Source of the DNA: Choristoneura fumiferana
Lineage: Eukaryota > Arthropoda > Insecta > Lepidoptera > Tortricidae
Assembly: GCF_025370935.1 (NCBI RefSeq)
Contig: NC_133476.1
Location: 19,263,730-19,327,729 of the forward strand
DNA length: 64,000 bases
Direction of reading: 5' to 3'
Both the position numbers and the translations under genes were made by a program. Below the pieces are notes generated by a model. That model was not told where the DNA came from. It searched no databases and saw only the letters and a program-made list of their open reading frames with translations. Below, in pieces: positions 8,674 to 19,640 of this stretch (position 1 is its first letter; the number at the start of each line of letters is the position of its first letter).

Positions 8674-9152
8674 AGTGATAATGGTACAAACATGGTGGGC
8701 GCTGAACGCGAGATAGCTGAAGCAATTGAATCGAGCCACGATCAGCTGCAAGATTTCGCCAACGGCAAAACTATTAAGTGGTAGAAAATACCGCCTGGAG
8801 CTCCAAATCAGGGTGGAACGTGGGAAATTTCGGTGCGCTCCATAAAAACCTCACTACGAGCCACTCTGAAGGAGAAATTTCCCCTCAAGAGGTACTCCAT
8901 TCCTTGCTCTTGGAAGCGGAGCACTTAGTCAATTCGAGGCCCCTGACGCCGGTGAACCCCATCCTCGAAGAAGCGGCACTGACCCCCAACCACTTCTTAA
9001 TTGGGAGGTCAAATGGGCTAGCACCGTTTGGTATGTTCACAGACAAACAGATTACTCCCAAGTCATGGAAGGCCGCGCAAGCGATGACTGATGCGTTTTG
9101 GACACGATGGATGGATGACAGAAAACCGGATTACCTTGAAGAAGCGCCAAAG
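8674..9152 (+). pseudogene. BEL/Pao pol remnant, array end, integrase C-terminal region retained
   Basis: This copy lacks the internal deletion of the other units. It reads LLLEAEHLVNSRPLTPVNP and then ALTPNHFLIGRSNGLAPFG, followed by SWKAAQAMTDAFWTRWM, the conserved region found C-terminal to the integrase core in BEL/Pao polyproteins (DUF5641-type). It still has the TAG after KTIKW and a one-base deletion in a T run, and it breaks off near 9152 into unrelated sequence. It marks the right edge of the array and is closest to the ancestral pol. Confidence 0.88.
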
Positions 9153-9216
9153 TTCAATTTTTCCATTAGTTGCATTAAAAACATTCATCGCAAATTTCAC
9201 TACTCTAAACTCAACG

Positions 9217-9665
9217 GTTGTAATTTCGAGGTTTTATCCCTATTTATTCTAGAAGTCCAGCTACTTACATACCAAATTTACTATGAGTAACAAATATACT
9301 CTCTCAGTCTCAGTTACAAACTTTTGCATTAACAATACTAGAGTTTACCCGCGGCTTCGCACGCTTAAACTATTTAAACTATTTGATTTGTTAGTTACAA
9401 TTGAAATTCCGGGATTTTGAAAAAATCTCCAGGGAATTCCCAAAATTGAGATCGTGGTCTTTATTTATCGGTTGTGTTAAGAACAACTGTAAAAATGTAA
9501 TGACTCTAAACCTAGCGGTCGAAATTTTAGGATTTTATCCCTATCCCATGGGAATATCGGGATAAAAAGTAGCCTATGTGTTATTCCGGACGCCCATCTA
9601 TCTACTTACCAAATTTCATTTAAATGCGTCCAGCCGTTTTTGCGTGAAGGAGTAACAAACATATA

Positions 9666-9735
<70 letters not shown>

Positions 9736-9770
9736 ATTTATAATATAAGTAGGATTAGTAGGATAATATC
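9217..9770 (+). repeat. Lepidopteran interspersed repeat, two fragments
   Basis: TTTATCCCTAT...GTCCAGCTACTTACATACCAAATTT (9225-9300) and a longer copy (9510-9770) share a pattern seen widely in moth genomes: CCCATGGGAATATCGGGAT, AAAAAGTAGCCTATGTG, CCAGCCGTTTTTGCGTGA, GGAGTAACAAACATA, then a CA-rich stretch and TATAATATAAGTAGGAT. No coding capacity. Probably the 3' end of a retroelement family. Confidence 0.7.
9664..9734. repeat. (CA)n microsatellite
   Basis: An almost perfect AC dinucleotide run inside the interspersed repeat. Confidence 0.97.
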
Positions 9771-9779
9771 CATATTATG

Positions 9780-10630
9780 TATTACTAAATACGGCTAGGT
9801 TGCGTCGTTCTGTTTTGGAGTTCGAGATCCTAATCTATATACGAGTATTCATCTTCGTCCAGTGGCTAGAGACAACGTTGTACTTATTTAGTGTGAAAGA
9901 AACAAAATTCCAAATTCAAAAATCATAATTGGATTCTCGAATTAGAATCGGCAGCGATCCGCGATATCGAACGTAGCAGTTCGGTAATTAACGAAGTTGA
10001 GTTCCATTTACGAATTTACGGCTCCCGCCGTAATCGGGCCGGTGTCATTGGATGGCGATAAGCGCTCGTCCGATTGGTCGATGGGCCGTAACTTCGTTCG
10101 AAATACGAACTTTGGGATTTACGGCAGCGCGACCGTTATGGATTCGACCCAATTTGCTGGGGTCCGGGATGAATTGAAATCGCATTTTTTTCGAGCCGTT
10201 TAAGACTTCATAATAGGACCCTTCCTTGTATTCAATATGCGGGATTTTTCGCTAGGGCGAGTAGATAGGTACACCTAGTACTTCAGTAAGCTCTTAGTGA
10301 TTGAAAAAAAGTCGAAAGCTTCCATCTATTATATTATACATATACATCAGTTAGACGCTCACGTGGCATTAATTCAGTCCATCATATCATTCTAGTCAGA
10401 ACGTTGACAGAATATCTGTGAAACCCTCTCAGACTGACGGAATGATGGTCTGAACAAATGAAAATTAAATATTTACAAAAATATTCATCGATCCGTTGGG
10501 AGTGAAAAAAAAAACAGAATGATGGACTAAATAAAGTGACGCCAGAATGAGCTGGTAACCAATGTCAAGTTTAATGTGGATATTTCTTACATTGCAGGGC
10601 TTATAGAAAATAATGCACCTTATTTTTTTT
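9780..10630. other. Intergenic, no gene recognised
   Basis: Positions 9960-10200 are richer in CpG than the flanks and contain two GATTGGTCG-like or CATTGGATGG CCAAT-type motifs. A 68-codon frame there resembles nothing I know. Possibly regulatory. The rest is AT-rich with poly-A/T runs. Confidence 0.4.
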
Positions 10631-10631
10631 T

Positions 10632-11455
10632 TTCATCTCTCCTGTTTGGAAAGTTTAATTTTCATGGGTAGATAGCCGGGTGGAAAATTGCGCTTTCGTT
10701 TCTAGGGTGGAAAGTATATTTTTTTAAATTTTTCGATTAGCCACGGAGTCGAAGATAATTGAGTCACGTCAATGACACTTTTTTCACGTTTCGGCATGTC
10801 CATCTAGATGTACGTCGTGACCAAGGAGCTTATATACAACACTGGAGGTTGAACGCCGAACATCCGTTTGAAACAAGAAATTTGATCTTTATTACGTCAC
10901 GAACATATTCCATCTCTTTCTTTAGTTACGTTAAGAAAGAGATGGAAGTCATTCGTGAAATGTGAAAGAAAGAGATGGAATATATAAATAAGTTATAAAC
11001 GTCGAACTTCTTTGTTCGGCGTTCAACCTCCAGTTTTGTATATAAGCTCCTTGATCGTCGTGACCAACTCGATTTTTTTTATATTCGGCCGTGGCAAAGT
11101 GGCCAGTAGGGCTACTACGAAACTCGAAGTTCGTGTCGTGCGGTCCCTTACACTTATTCTGTTTAATACGAGAGCGAGAGGGACGGTACGATACGAACTT
11201 CGAGTTTCGTAGTAGACCTGCTGGTCGAAAAGGTACCGTTGGAGGTTGAATATAAGTGAATTCAATTTATTATTATTCTCTTTTTTTTGTAGTAGGTATT
11301 TTACTTTCCTCACAGTCGAAATGAAAAGTAGAGTGCCTAACTCGGGTGAAACTATCCATTTCCCCTCGACCTATTGGCGCTCTCTCTTCGTTCGAGCGCC
11401 AGAAATATCTCGGGTGAAATCAGTCACTTTCCACCCTTGGTTATCAATCTACTAT
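10632..11455. mobile_element. Foldback element FB, copy 1 (carries a nested MITE)
   Basis: Begins TTTCATCTCTCCTGTTTGG and ends CCTTGGTTATCAATCTACTATT. The termini are loosely inverted (GGGTGGAAA near both ends). An inner hairpin has arms of about 50 bases at 10814-10865 and 11014-11065, each holding the AAGGAGCTTATATAC and GAACGCCGAAC motifs in opposite orientation. GAAAGAGATGGAA repeats lie in the loop. Relative to copies 2 and 3 it has an extra palindrome at about 11107-11222. No coding frame. Confidence 0.75.
11112..11215. mobile_element. Nested MITE inside FB copy 1
   Basis: CTACTACGAAACTCGAAGTT and its inverted match AACTTCGAGTTTCGTAGTAG bound a hairpin of about 104 bases. The segment is absent at the same point in the other two FB copies (GGCCAG joined directly to TCGAAA), so it was inserted after FB copy 1 arrived. 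Confidence 0.75.
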
Positions 11456-12050
11456 TTCATGGGTAGATAGCCGGGTGGAAAATTGCGTTTTCATCTCTAG
11501 GGTGAAAGGTTTTTTTTTTTTAATTTTTCGAGTAGCCTCGGAGTCGGAGATAATTGAGTCACGTCAATGACACTTTTTTCACGTTTCGGCATGTCCATCT
11601 AGATGCACGTCGTGACCAAGGACCTTATATACAACACTGGACGTTGAACGCCGAACATACGTTTGAAACAAGAAATTTGATCTTTATTACGTCACGAACA
11701 TATTCCATCTCTTTCTTTAGTTAGGTTAAGAAAGAGATGGAATATATAAATAAGTAATAAAGGTCAAACTTCTTCGTTCAGCGTTTGACCTCCAGTTTTG
11801 TATATAATATATTAATTTTTTTATAGTCGGCCGTGGCAAGTGGCCAGTCGAAAAGGTACCGTTGGAGCTTGGATATAAGTAAAATCAATTTATTATTATC
11901 CTCATTTTTTTTGCTAGTATTTTACTTTCCTCACAGTCGAAATGAAAAGTAGTGTCTAACTCGGGTGAAATTACCCATTTCCCCTCGAACTATTAGAAAT
12001 ATCTCGGGTGAAATGGGTCACTTTCCACCCTTGGTTATCAATCTACTATT
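11456..12050. mobile_element. Foldback element FB, copy 2 (tandem with copy 1)
   Basis: Starts at TCATGGGTAGATAGCCGGGTGG, directly abutting the end of copy 1, and lacks roughly the first 25 bases of the family. Otherwise colinear: inner hairpin arms, GAAAGAGATGGAA, GGTACCGTTGGAG, and the CACTTTCCACCCTTGG end. The tandem arrangement suggests template switching or unequal exchange rather than two independent insertions. Confidence 0.75.
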
Positions 12051-12176
12051 AATTTGAATGCTGGCACTATAAATTGTACCTACTTACGAACTTTTGCACA
12101 TGCTGAGTGGAGGCCTTTTTGGTGTCCTGTCCTGTCACTACGCAACTTAGTGTTTATTATTAGTTTTAGTGTTTTA

Positions 12177-12446
12177 GACGACCAGATGGCCTAGTGGTTA
12201 GAGAACCTGACTACGAAGCTTGAGGTCCCGGGTTCGATTCCCGTGTCGGGGCAGATATTTGTATGAAAAATACGAATGTTTGTTCTCGGGTCTTGGGTGT
12301 TTAATATGTATTTAAGTATGTATCTATATCTATATAATTATATTTATCCGTTGCTTAGTACCCATAACACAAGCTTTGCTAAGCTTACTTTGGGACTAGG
12401 TCAATTGGTGTTAATTGTCTCGTGATATTTATTTATTTATTTATTT
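12177..12446 (+). mobile_element. tRNA-derived SINE, full-length copy
   Basis: The head carries Pol III box A (TGGCCTAGTGGTTAGAGAAC) and box B (GGTTCGATTCC). The tRNA-unrelated body includes TTAATATGTATTTAAGTATG and ACAAGCTTTGCTAAGCTTAC, and the copy ends in (TTTA)n. Confidence 0.88.
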
Positions 12447-13532
12447 TAGTCCTTAATGTATGGTGGTGGTACTGAGGTGGAACCAAATAAATCTTTCTTT
12501 CTTACTCTCTTTCCTTTGTAGGCTCAAGAGCGTTAGATAAGGTTAACTAATTTAATTACTACCTATACCTAATTGAACGTAACTTATTAGTAAAATTAAT
12601 TTGATGAATAATTTCATACTAACAACAAAATTACGTCCTACTGAGGGTTTCGTAGTACGTATTAATGACACCACCAATCTAAATTACCTCTGTAACGGTT
12701 ATCTAACTGCGTGGTATCTAAGCCTACTAACTACCCATTAAGCCGATTGTAGTTTGTGATTTTAACTGGCCGTTAATTTAAACGCTGGCCATAACCGTCC
12801 GTTAGGCGACGATTCGTAAATTCAAAATTGGAAAGGCTTCATCAATTCGCGCGGCAAGTTGCCGAACGCTATTGATTACGTTAACGTTAGTTGAGACGCA
12901 CGAGTATTTGAAAGTAGCGTTTTTTTACATAAAATTAATTAAACGACGATTTGAATGTCACGGCATGAGGATTTGATGCTGTATGATGCAGATGCATGGA
13001 GCTAAACTGTTTTACTATTTATCAAAAATATTTTTTAATACATTCGACTTTGCAATAAATAACTTAACAGTTAGCATGTACATGTAAACTTACAACTTTT
13101 TTAGTAACACACCGAGAAAAAAGCGAATTTTAAAAGCCCAGTGCGTTGCACCATACGGACCAAGCGTTAACGAACCTAATATACGCGCGTTCGCGTTGAT
13201 TTTCGAAATACGCCACTCGATTGTTTGTAAAAGGCAATATTTTAATTGGACAGCCCGTTTATTAATACGGTCTCCGCAATCCTGTTACGGTGTTTCGATT
13301 TAACAACATTGATTGTGATACTTCGGTAAATAAGACCGTTTTTTTTTATTCGGCTGGATGGCAAACGAGCAGAGAAATGAAACACGAGTTTATGTTCAAT
13401 TTTTTTTCTTTTAGGCTAGTTTTATTTCATTTACAACTTCTTCGTGGAATACTAAAAATTATCTAATTTTGAATTCTCTATTTTTTTAGAAATGGAACAT
13501 TCATATTCTCTCACTGTAATCAAAACGTAGAA
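12447..13532. other. Intergenic, no gene recognised
   Basis: Starts with a short LINE-like tail (CTGAGGTGGAACCAAATAAA, about 12472-12510). The stretch 12620-12960 has scattered CpG and TAAT-type sites and might be regulatory, but nothing is decisive. Confidence 0.4.
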
Positions 13533-13743
13533 GGGTAAGGCTCACTAGCGTTTTGCCCGCCCGTTCCAGTGTGTTATGAATATTGATGCATACGAACGAT
13601 GGCCCGTTTCTACTAATATAAGGATGAATACTTCACTTCAAAGAGAAACTACTTGTATCAGAAGTTGATGCAAATAGTTATCGTATGCATCAATATTCAT
13701 AACACACTGGAACAGGCGGGCAAAACGTTCGTGAGCCTTACCC
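13533..13743. mobile_element. MITE with ~65-base terminal inverted repeats
   Basis: The left arm GGGTAAGGCTCACTAGCG...TGCATACGAACGAT (13533-13600) is mirrored by ATCGTATGCATCAAT...CGTGAGCCTTACCC (13680-13743). The unique centre is about 80 bases and has no coding potential. Confidence 0.85.
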
Positions 13744-14439
13744 AAAAAAGTTTTTAAACACAATTTGCTTCGTAGACTAATGCACTAAGCTCTAGCTCAA
13801 TTTGACCAACTTAATGGTTCGAATCTCTTGAGCTTAGACGGCGTCGATTCATTTCGATGCCGTCCCGGGTACGGATAGTAATTATAATAGAACGGTGCTG
13901 TTGCTACTTGGAGCTGCTAACTTACTTAACGTATGAGAACCCTGTGGGAATTGGGTAGATAAGGTTTTCAAAAGATATTTTCACTTCTCATGCTCGTGAG
14001 CTTCGTATTTATGCTGGATCTAGACGAAATAAAATGACTTTTTATCCTCTAGGTGGGTCCCGAACGAATATTGAGTAGGCCCTGCCTGTAGAACGACACA
14101 CGAACCGGCCTTTAATCATATTGGTAACGGTTCAATTTCCTAGAGGCGGGTCCCGAGATTGTAAACTTTTATTAAATGGATCGTAGCATAGGCAACTTTG
14201 GGAACCACTGCTCTAGTGCATAAAGTAAAATCGTCATCTAAGACCAAGGCAACCAACCAGGTGCCAACATCCACAAACAAAAAGTTTCTTTATAATAATA
14301 TGTTTTGAATATTTTTTTATTTATATTAGTCAAATAATCAATCAAATCAATCCAAAGAAAACAATAAAACTAAAAATTTATTAATTATATAGCAATGCAT
14401 GATAAATAAAAGGTATCTAGTAAGTGAACAAATTGTTTC
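13744..14439. other. Intergenic, no gene recognised
   Basis: No coding or RNA feature seen. GGTGGGTCCCGA (about 14052) and GGCGGGTCCCGAG (about 14146) are near repeats of each other. Confidence 0.4.
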
Positions 14440-14556
14440 CACTCTTGCTATTTTAATTTCCTCTCAATCGAACTGAAAAGTAGAATGTAAAACTCTAGCA
14501 TCAAACCCATTTTCCCCTCGACGTGTCTATTCATCCTCGCCGAACCAGCTCGGGTG
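14440..14556. repeat. Diverged fragment of foldback element FB
   Basis: CCTCTCAATCGAACTGAAAAGTAGAATG and CCCATTTTCCCCTCGAC match the right part of FB (CTCACAGTCGAAATGAAAAGTAGAGTG...CCATTTCCCCTCGAC) with substitutions. Confidence 0.6.
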
Positions 14557-14691
14557 CCTGTTTCACCACCTATTGATTAATTTTAACTGACGAAATGTGA
14601 AGCCGTCTCCGTCTATTTGAACAAAACAAACAGAGAAGGCATCACATTTATCCGTCAAATAAATTTAATCAATGGATGGTGAAATAGGGGG
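14557..14691. mobile_element. MITE, diverged copy of the family at 37157-37297
   Basis: CTGTTTCACCACCTATTGATT and AATCAATGGATGGTGAAATAG are inverted ends. The centre shares GCCGTCTCCGTCTATTTGAAC with the better-preserved copy. Confidence 0.75.
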
Positions 14692-14769
14692 TTAGTCTCG
14701 AGGGGGTTAGTTTAAAAAAATCGTACGTCCATACAAATTAGAGAACAAACATCTCTCTCTCTTTCATAC

Positions 14770-14906
14770 CTTGAGATCTCCCGCTGCGCGGCGTGCAGCT
14801 TGGCCGCGAGACGGGCGGCGTCGGTCTCCGCGGCGCGCGCCCGCGCCTCCCAGTCGCCGCGCGCGCGCCGCTCGCGCTCCGCATCGCTCCGCGCCGCTCC
14901 CTCGCG
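14770..14906 (-). CDS. Internal exon of an unidentified coiled-coil protein
   Basis: Read on the minus strand, a TTGTTACAG acceptor (CAG at plus 14907-14909) precedes 137 coding bases, closed by AAG/GTATGA at 14769. The exon enters in phase 0 and leaves after two bases of a codon. It encodes about 45 residues rich in Ala, Arg and Glu, including ERERRARGDWEARARAAETD and LAAKLHAAQREIS, a pattern with heptad character and no Pro or Gly runs typical of a coiled coil. GC content is extreme for this window. The sequence is too low in complexity to name the gene. No partner exons are recognisable nearby, so flanking introns must be long or the window lies mostly inside this gene. A frame continues past both splice sites but loses its character at once. 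Confidence 0.7.
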
Positions 14907-14941
14907 CTGTAACAACAGAGACAACACCATCAGCATCATCA

Positions 14942-17107
14942 CAATCTTCGGTTTTCGTGGAGCAACTGTACTACAAATAATAACTGGCTTCTAATCTTGA
15001 TGGTAGTTGTATTAGCATACTGGTTTGTATTGGAGGGATCTTGCACCATTTACTTTTTCAAAATTGGTGTGCGAAATTGTATTTAAAATCTCCAAAGAGT
15101 TATACGACGAAAGAAAAGCTTTCAAAGCAATTCAATGGGATGTGTGAAGTTCCCAATCCACACTGGACCCACGTGAAAATTACGGTTCAAGCCCCTTCAA
15201 GTATGCTTAGTGTATTTTCCCGTTCACAAAATACGCGTTCGCGTTAAAATCTCAATTTGTATGAAAACACGGACAGCGCCTCTAGCGGAAAGTTTGCGCA
15301 ACAACTTTTGTGAGTGTAGGTTTGCTACGTAAACTATTTCGTCCTCTTAGCGTAACGGAAACGGGTGACGACGCCGCACCGTGGACATGTGGCGGCTACG
15401 TATCGAAGATCGAACGTTCGATTTACGTCTTCGAATAGTAAACGAATGTTTTGTGAAAGCGCTACACTAGAGGCACAGAATTATGAGCAACCAATGGGAC
15501 GTAAATAAACTGGCATGTTGATTTAATTTCAGACGCAAATATCAAAGGAAAATCTTCCTTTCCGCGTGAAAAAATTAACAGAAATCATAAAAAAAAACCA
15601 AAGGCATTATTTTCAGATTATAAAACTTAGTAGAATAATTTTGTCGCTGCATTTTTGTACTTCAACGTCTAAGTAGGTACAACGAACTAGAGCCTTTAAT
15701 CCAATGCTATAAAACCTAAACTCAGCGATCCCCTTCTAAAACGTTTTTACCCGTGCGTTTGACGTTTCCTATCGTGAAATCGGATACGGGCCCCGTCCGA
15801 TCCGATCTGTCTCACGCATCCGACCGACCTAAGATAAAATATTAATTTAAAAAATATCTCGGCAAAAGGTTTTATGGGTAGTAAAACCAGTCGATAATAG
15901 AGAAAAGATAGAGTAAAAAAAATTGCAGATAATTTTATAACTTGCCAATGTCATGCTATGTATAAAAAGTTGCTGGCCAGTTAGAATAAAGTAGGGTGTA
16001 TTTTATGTATGACTTGTATGTACCAAGTAACTATAACTAATCTCAAACCAGCCGTGAAATCTTTTGGTTGAAGAAATTTACATAAGCGAAGAATCGAGAG
16101 CTGATTTCACATTGATAATCATTCGTTATGGTAAATTAGCACAAACGACACATACCTAAGTAGTATTTTTGTGTATTCTATCTAGAAATTTATTTACATA
16201 TTTACAGTAGTCTGCGTCATTCTAGCTTCTTCGTCTAAATTATTTCTCAGAAAGTGGATGTCTTAGTAGGTTTAGTACTTACCGTGAGAAATGATTGTAT
16301 TAAGTACTTTAAAATTATATTTTTCATTCATTCCTCAATCAGGCGATTAACATTAACAACTTTCTCAAAAAATCAGTAGAGATAGGTAAGTAGGTACTTA
16401 ATCAATTTGTAAAAGTTTCAATATTTCGATACTGTAACCATTTTCATTTCTTTTGAAATTTACTTTCGAATATCACTCGGTAAGTATATACCTGCTAGTG
16501 AGGAAAAGTGAAATTAGTTTTAAGTTTAGAATTAACATACGTTCCACGTAGCAGTTAAAGTCCAATATCGGGTTAAGTGAACGTAAATATTTACGATTTT
16601 CGCAAGTAACCTGCAGTTTTAGTGAGGTTATAGCTGCGATCTTATCTTGGATGAGGGGATGGTCCAAATAACAAGCGATAGGCGACAGGAAGTGATCAAA
16701 TCGATCAAAGTTAACTATATCGATATCGTTGAAACAGATCATTTTAGACTTCAAATTATTTTTCATGTAATAATTAAACCCGCTTTTAGCTGTTTTGAAA
16801 TAAATAGTCAATTGAGTTGGCAAACAAATGACGTCACAGCCCACTAATTGCCGTACTGTTTTGGCAGCAGAAAGTATGAAGAAGAAGAAAAAGGCACGAG
16901 AGCACGCGGTAGGTCACTCATGCGTTGATCGGACCAAGTTAAAACGACGCTCAACGGTCCACTCCACAAATGTTCGAGAACGGGTGCAGTGCGGGAGGAA
17001 TGGCGATGGATCTTGAAGCTTACCACACCACCCCTGATGTGAAGACCACGACCACTCTACCAAGAGTGTGACGACGAAGAAGAAGAGAAAAAGAAAGTAT
17101 ATAGATT
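14942..17107. other. Intergenic or intronic, no gene recognised
   Basis: No convincing coding region. Positions 15750-15830 are GC-rich (GATACGGGCCCCGTCCGATC). A segment near 16900-17090 ending in ACGACGAAGAAGAAGAG resembles debris of a dispersed repeat. Confidence 0.4.
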
Positions 17108-17280
17108 TATCGGTCTTGGGTCTTGGATGTTTAATATGTATTTAAGTATGTATTTATCTATATAAGTATGGTTGCCTAGTGTAGTACAAGCTTTGCTTAG
17201 TTTTAGGTCAATTCTGTCCTCGGTGCCGTTACTTTATTCTTCCTTGTTTAACTTGTTATACTTAGCCTAAACCGAATAAA
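17108..17280 (+). repeat. SINE body fragment (head missing)
   Basis: TCTTGGATGTTTAATATGTATTTAAGTATG and ACAAGCTTTGCTTAG match the 3' body of the SINE at 12177. The tRNA-like head is absent. Confidence 0.65.
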
Positions 17281-17673
17281 GATAGTTTGACTTTGTCATT
17301 TTATAGCTAACAATGAGCTTATCCATCCTACTCTTGATAACAATACCGTCCATCGCTTCAACTTTTCGCTACCTTTCGTGACATAAGCCTCCTTAAGTTT
17401 GTTCGTAGCTAAACTTTGATGAAGTTTTAATTGAAAATTAGCCTTGCCCGTATCTTACCGGCACCAGTTCGTTTGGCCCGGCAGACCGGTAAATGAACTA
17501 AATTAAAACCAAAAGTATTTTGATGGTAAGCAAGTAACACTTTGCAATTTTCAATTTATTTCAAAAATTCTTATTTCGCTAGGCTAGATCATTTTGAATA
17601 ACAAACAAAAAACTGTTACTTCAGTTTAAGTGGAAAATAAAAGTAAGTAACACGTTAAGTAGGTACCTAAGTA

Positions 17674-17904
17674 ACGACCAGATGGCCTAGTGGTTAGAGA
17701 ACTTGACTACGAAGCTTCCGGGTTCGATTCCCGTGTCGGGACAGATATTTGTATGAGAAATACGAATGTTTGTTCTCGGGTCTTGGGTGTTTAATATGTA
17801 TTTAAGTATGTATATAATATAAAGCTATCTATATAATTAAAAGCTTACTTTGGGACTAGGTCAATTGGTGTGAATTGTCCCGTGATATTTATTTATTTAT
17901 TTTA
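17674..17904 (+). mobile_element. tRNA-derived SINE with internal deletions
   Basis: CGACCAGATGGCCTAGTGG (box A) and GGTTCGATTCCCGTGTCGGG (box B) are present. The body lacks the GTTGCTTAGTACCC part seen in the 12177 copy. The copy ends in ATTTATTTATTTT. Confidence 0.85.
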
Positions 17905-19290
17905 AGTAAGTTATAAGTATGTGCGTCACGTGATCATGGTGCTTGCAACTGTGCCGAAATAGCAGGCTTCTCTAAAATCAAGGTACGCGGAACAAAGCCC
18001 GAAGTTAAATCATAAAATTGGAAAATAAAATATACAAAATAAATAAGTAGTTACTTTTTCCCTTTCTCTTTAACTTAATAGAATCGAAATAAAAAAATAC
18101 TAAATATTAAGTAAAGGGTATAGATTCTACATGTTTTTCTAAATATCCGTTTACTGAACTTATATGAACTTTTGGCAACAAGGAGAAAAAAAATATACAA
18201 AAAAAAATACTATAGGTAGATGGATACCAGGATAACAGAAAATCATAGCGTATTATTGAAAGAATCTTAGCTCAGTCCCCAAGTACATCCCTCCACTCAA
18301 ATGTTGACAGAAATAATCTCGAACGTCAAGAGTCCTTCCCGGGACTTCTATTTCTGTCCAGGAATTATTCTTAAATAGGAACGTATCGCAGCACTTAGTT
18401 TAAGTGTTGGGTTTCATGATTTGTCATTACCATTTGTTATTTGTTCTTTGTATGTTGACGATAAATCATTTGTTGTTGGGGGAGATTTTGTTCTATTCTC
18501 TTTAGGAATCTTGAAATGTTAAGTTAATAAATGGCACGCATGTGCATTGTTGTAACGGGCTTATTTCGTCTCAGTGATTATGATCTTTACACATTATTTG
18601 TACTGGTAAAATACATTTTTAAATCAGTTACGTCATCTCCGCAAAAAAAGAAAACTAATACCTAGTTACCTACTTGAAATGATGAATAGAAAAAAAACGT
18701 CGTTTGTTTGAAATAATTTACTATACTTTATTACAGTCAGAGTACTTTATTACAGTCTTGTGCATGACGGTTCGAGGCTGTACAAAACTCAGATGACTGC
18801 TGTCAAAAACAATAAAAAACACAAGTTATGCTTTAGTGTCTAATGAAACAGACCAACCGGTTAGGTACACGTCACGTTAAGCATTTTAGATTTTTTTGTT
18901 TATTTTTTCTCAAAAACCCTTTATCATGTATTAAGTCGTCATCTTCAAATTCAAATTAACTCCCTCAATAGCCCATAAACAAAATATTACATCGGCATTT
19001 CGTTAAGCGTAAATAAAACGAAACGCGTTCGATTCGACTATTTCCGTGCGTTTCCGGCCGCGGTCGGCTCGGGATCAACTTGACGTGTTATTTTAGATGA
19101 AACTCTATGAGTGGACGTGTTTTTCTATTAAATAAACATTAAGGACTTACTGGTTCCGTGTAGCGTCGCATTTAGATGGATTCGTAATAAAATGTGTTTA
19201 TTTAGTTGCCCGCGCGGAAATAACGTATTTTGTAAGATTAAAACGTTCTTTAGTTGAAGCTGTATTGTGTAACTTGTTTTTGATATTATA
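17905..19290. other. Intergenic, no gene recognised
   Basis: Mostly AT-rich. A short CpG-rich patch at 19015-19085 (TTTCCGGCCGCGGTCGGCTC) stands out but has no coding or promoter signature I can defend. Confidence 0.4.
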
Positions 19291-19324
19291 TAATTAAGGA
19301 ATAATGGGAAGAAGATACATGTGA

Positions 19325-19640
19325 ACCCTTTTTTAGCCTGTAGTAACGTCCCATTGCTGGGAAAAGGCCTCTTCCAATGGATATCCAACCCAGTCTATCT
19401 AGACAAACACAGAAAGGAGAGAGGATTAGTTCCTGATTCGCCGGATTCTTGTTTCGTCGGATTCTTGCATGTTTTGTTGTTGCACAATAGAACATGTAGC
19501 GAAAATACAAACTGAGACATGGATGCACAGAAAAACCAGAAAAAGAGCACTGGAAATCGAACCCAGGTCCTCAGCATTCCGAGCTGCGTGCTATAACCCC
19601 TACACCACTGCTGGACAGGAATCTAGACACGAATTTTTCC
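19325..19640 (-). repeat. Interspersed repeat cluster with minus-strand tRNA-like SINE head
   Basis: CGTCCCATTGCTGGGAAAAGGCC (19349) belongs to a moth repeat family. On the minus strand 19545-19615 reads TGGTGTAGGGGTTATAGCAC...GACCTGGGTTCGATTTCC, a tRNA-like box A/box B pair distinct from the main SINE family. Confidence 0.6.

Larger units (their letters stand above)
1..9152 (+). repeat. Tandem array of ~1.8-kb chimeric units (promoter, small acidic gene, GC-rich block, BEL/Pao pol remnant)
   Basis: The same landmarks recur in the same order. A fixed point upstream of the small gene lies at 1255, 2816, 4617, 6410 and about 8214, giving spacings of 1561, 1801, 1793 and 1804 bases. Each unit runs through an AT-rich leader, a CCAAT/TATA/Inr promoter, two exons separated by a 177-178-base intron, an AT-rich 3' region, a GC-rich block starting near CCTCGGGGTAGCC, and an integrase-end fragment closing in GAGGGGGACATTGTA. 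The three central units are almost identical. The first (1-1070) and second (about 1071-2656) carry many single-base indels. The last gene copy is cut short by a deletion near 8449. The array starts outside the window. A likely origin is head-to-tail amplification of a retroelement-plus-gene chimera, perhaps through shared LTRs, but that is inference. Confidence 0.93.

Noticed and set aside
1..9152. CRISPR-like or bacterial array interpretation of the tandem repeats
   Set aside because: Unit length (1.8 kb), spliced gene and retrotransposon content are eukaryotic. There are no short direct repeats with unique spacers.
9664..9734. Z-DNA or regulatory role for the CA run
   Set aside because: Microsatellites are expected at the tail of this repeat family and nothing else supports a function.
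12177..12250. A functional tRNA gene
   Set aside because: Boxes A and B are present, but the cloverleaf is not complete and the same sequence recurs with a long body and (TTTA)n tail at other sites, so it is a SINE.
14771..14994. Plus-strand frames over the GC-rich exon
   Set aside because: They are shadows of the minus-strand coiled-coil exon, which has proper splice sites on both sides.
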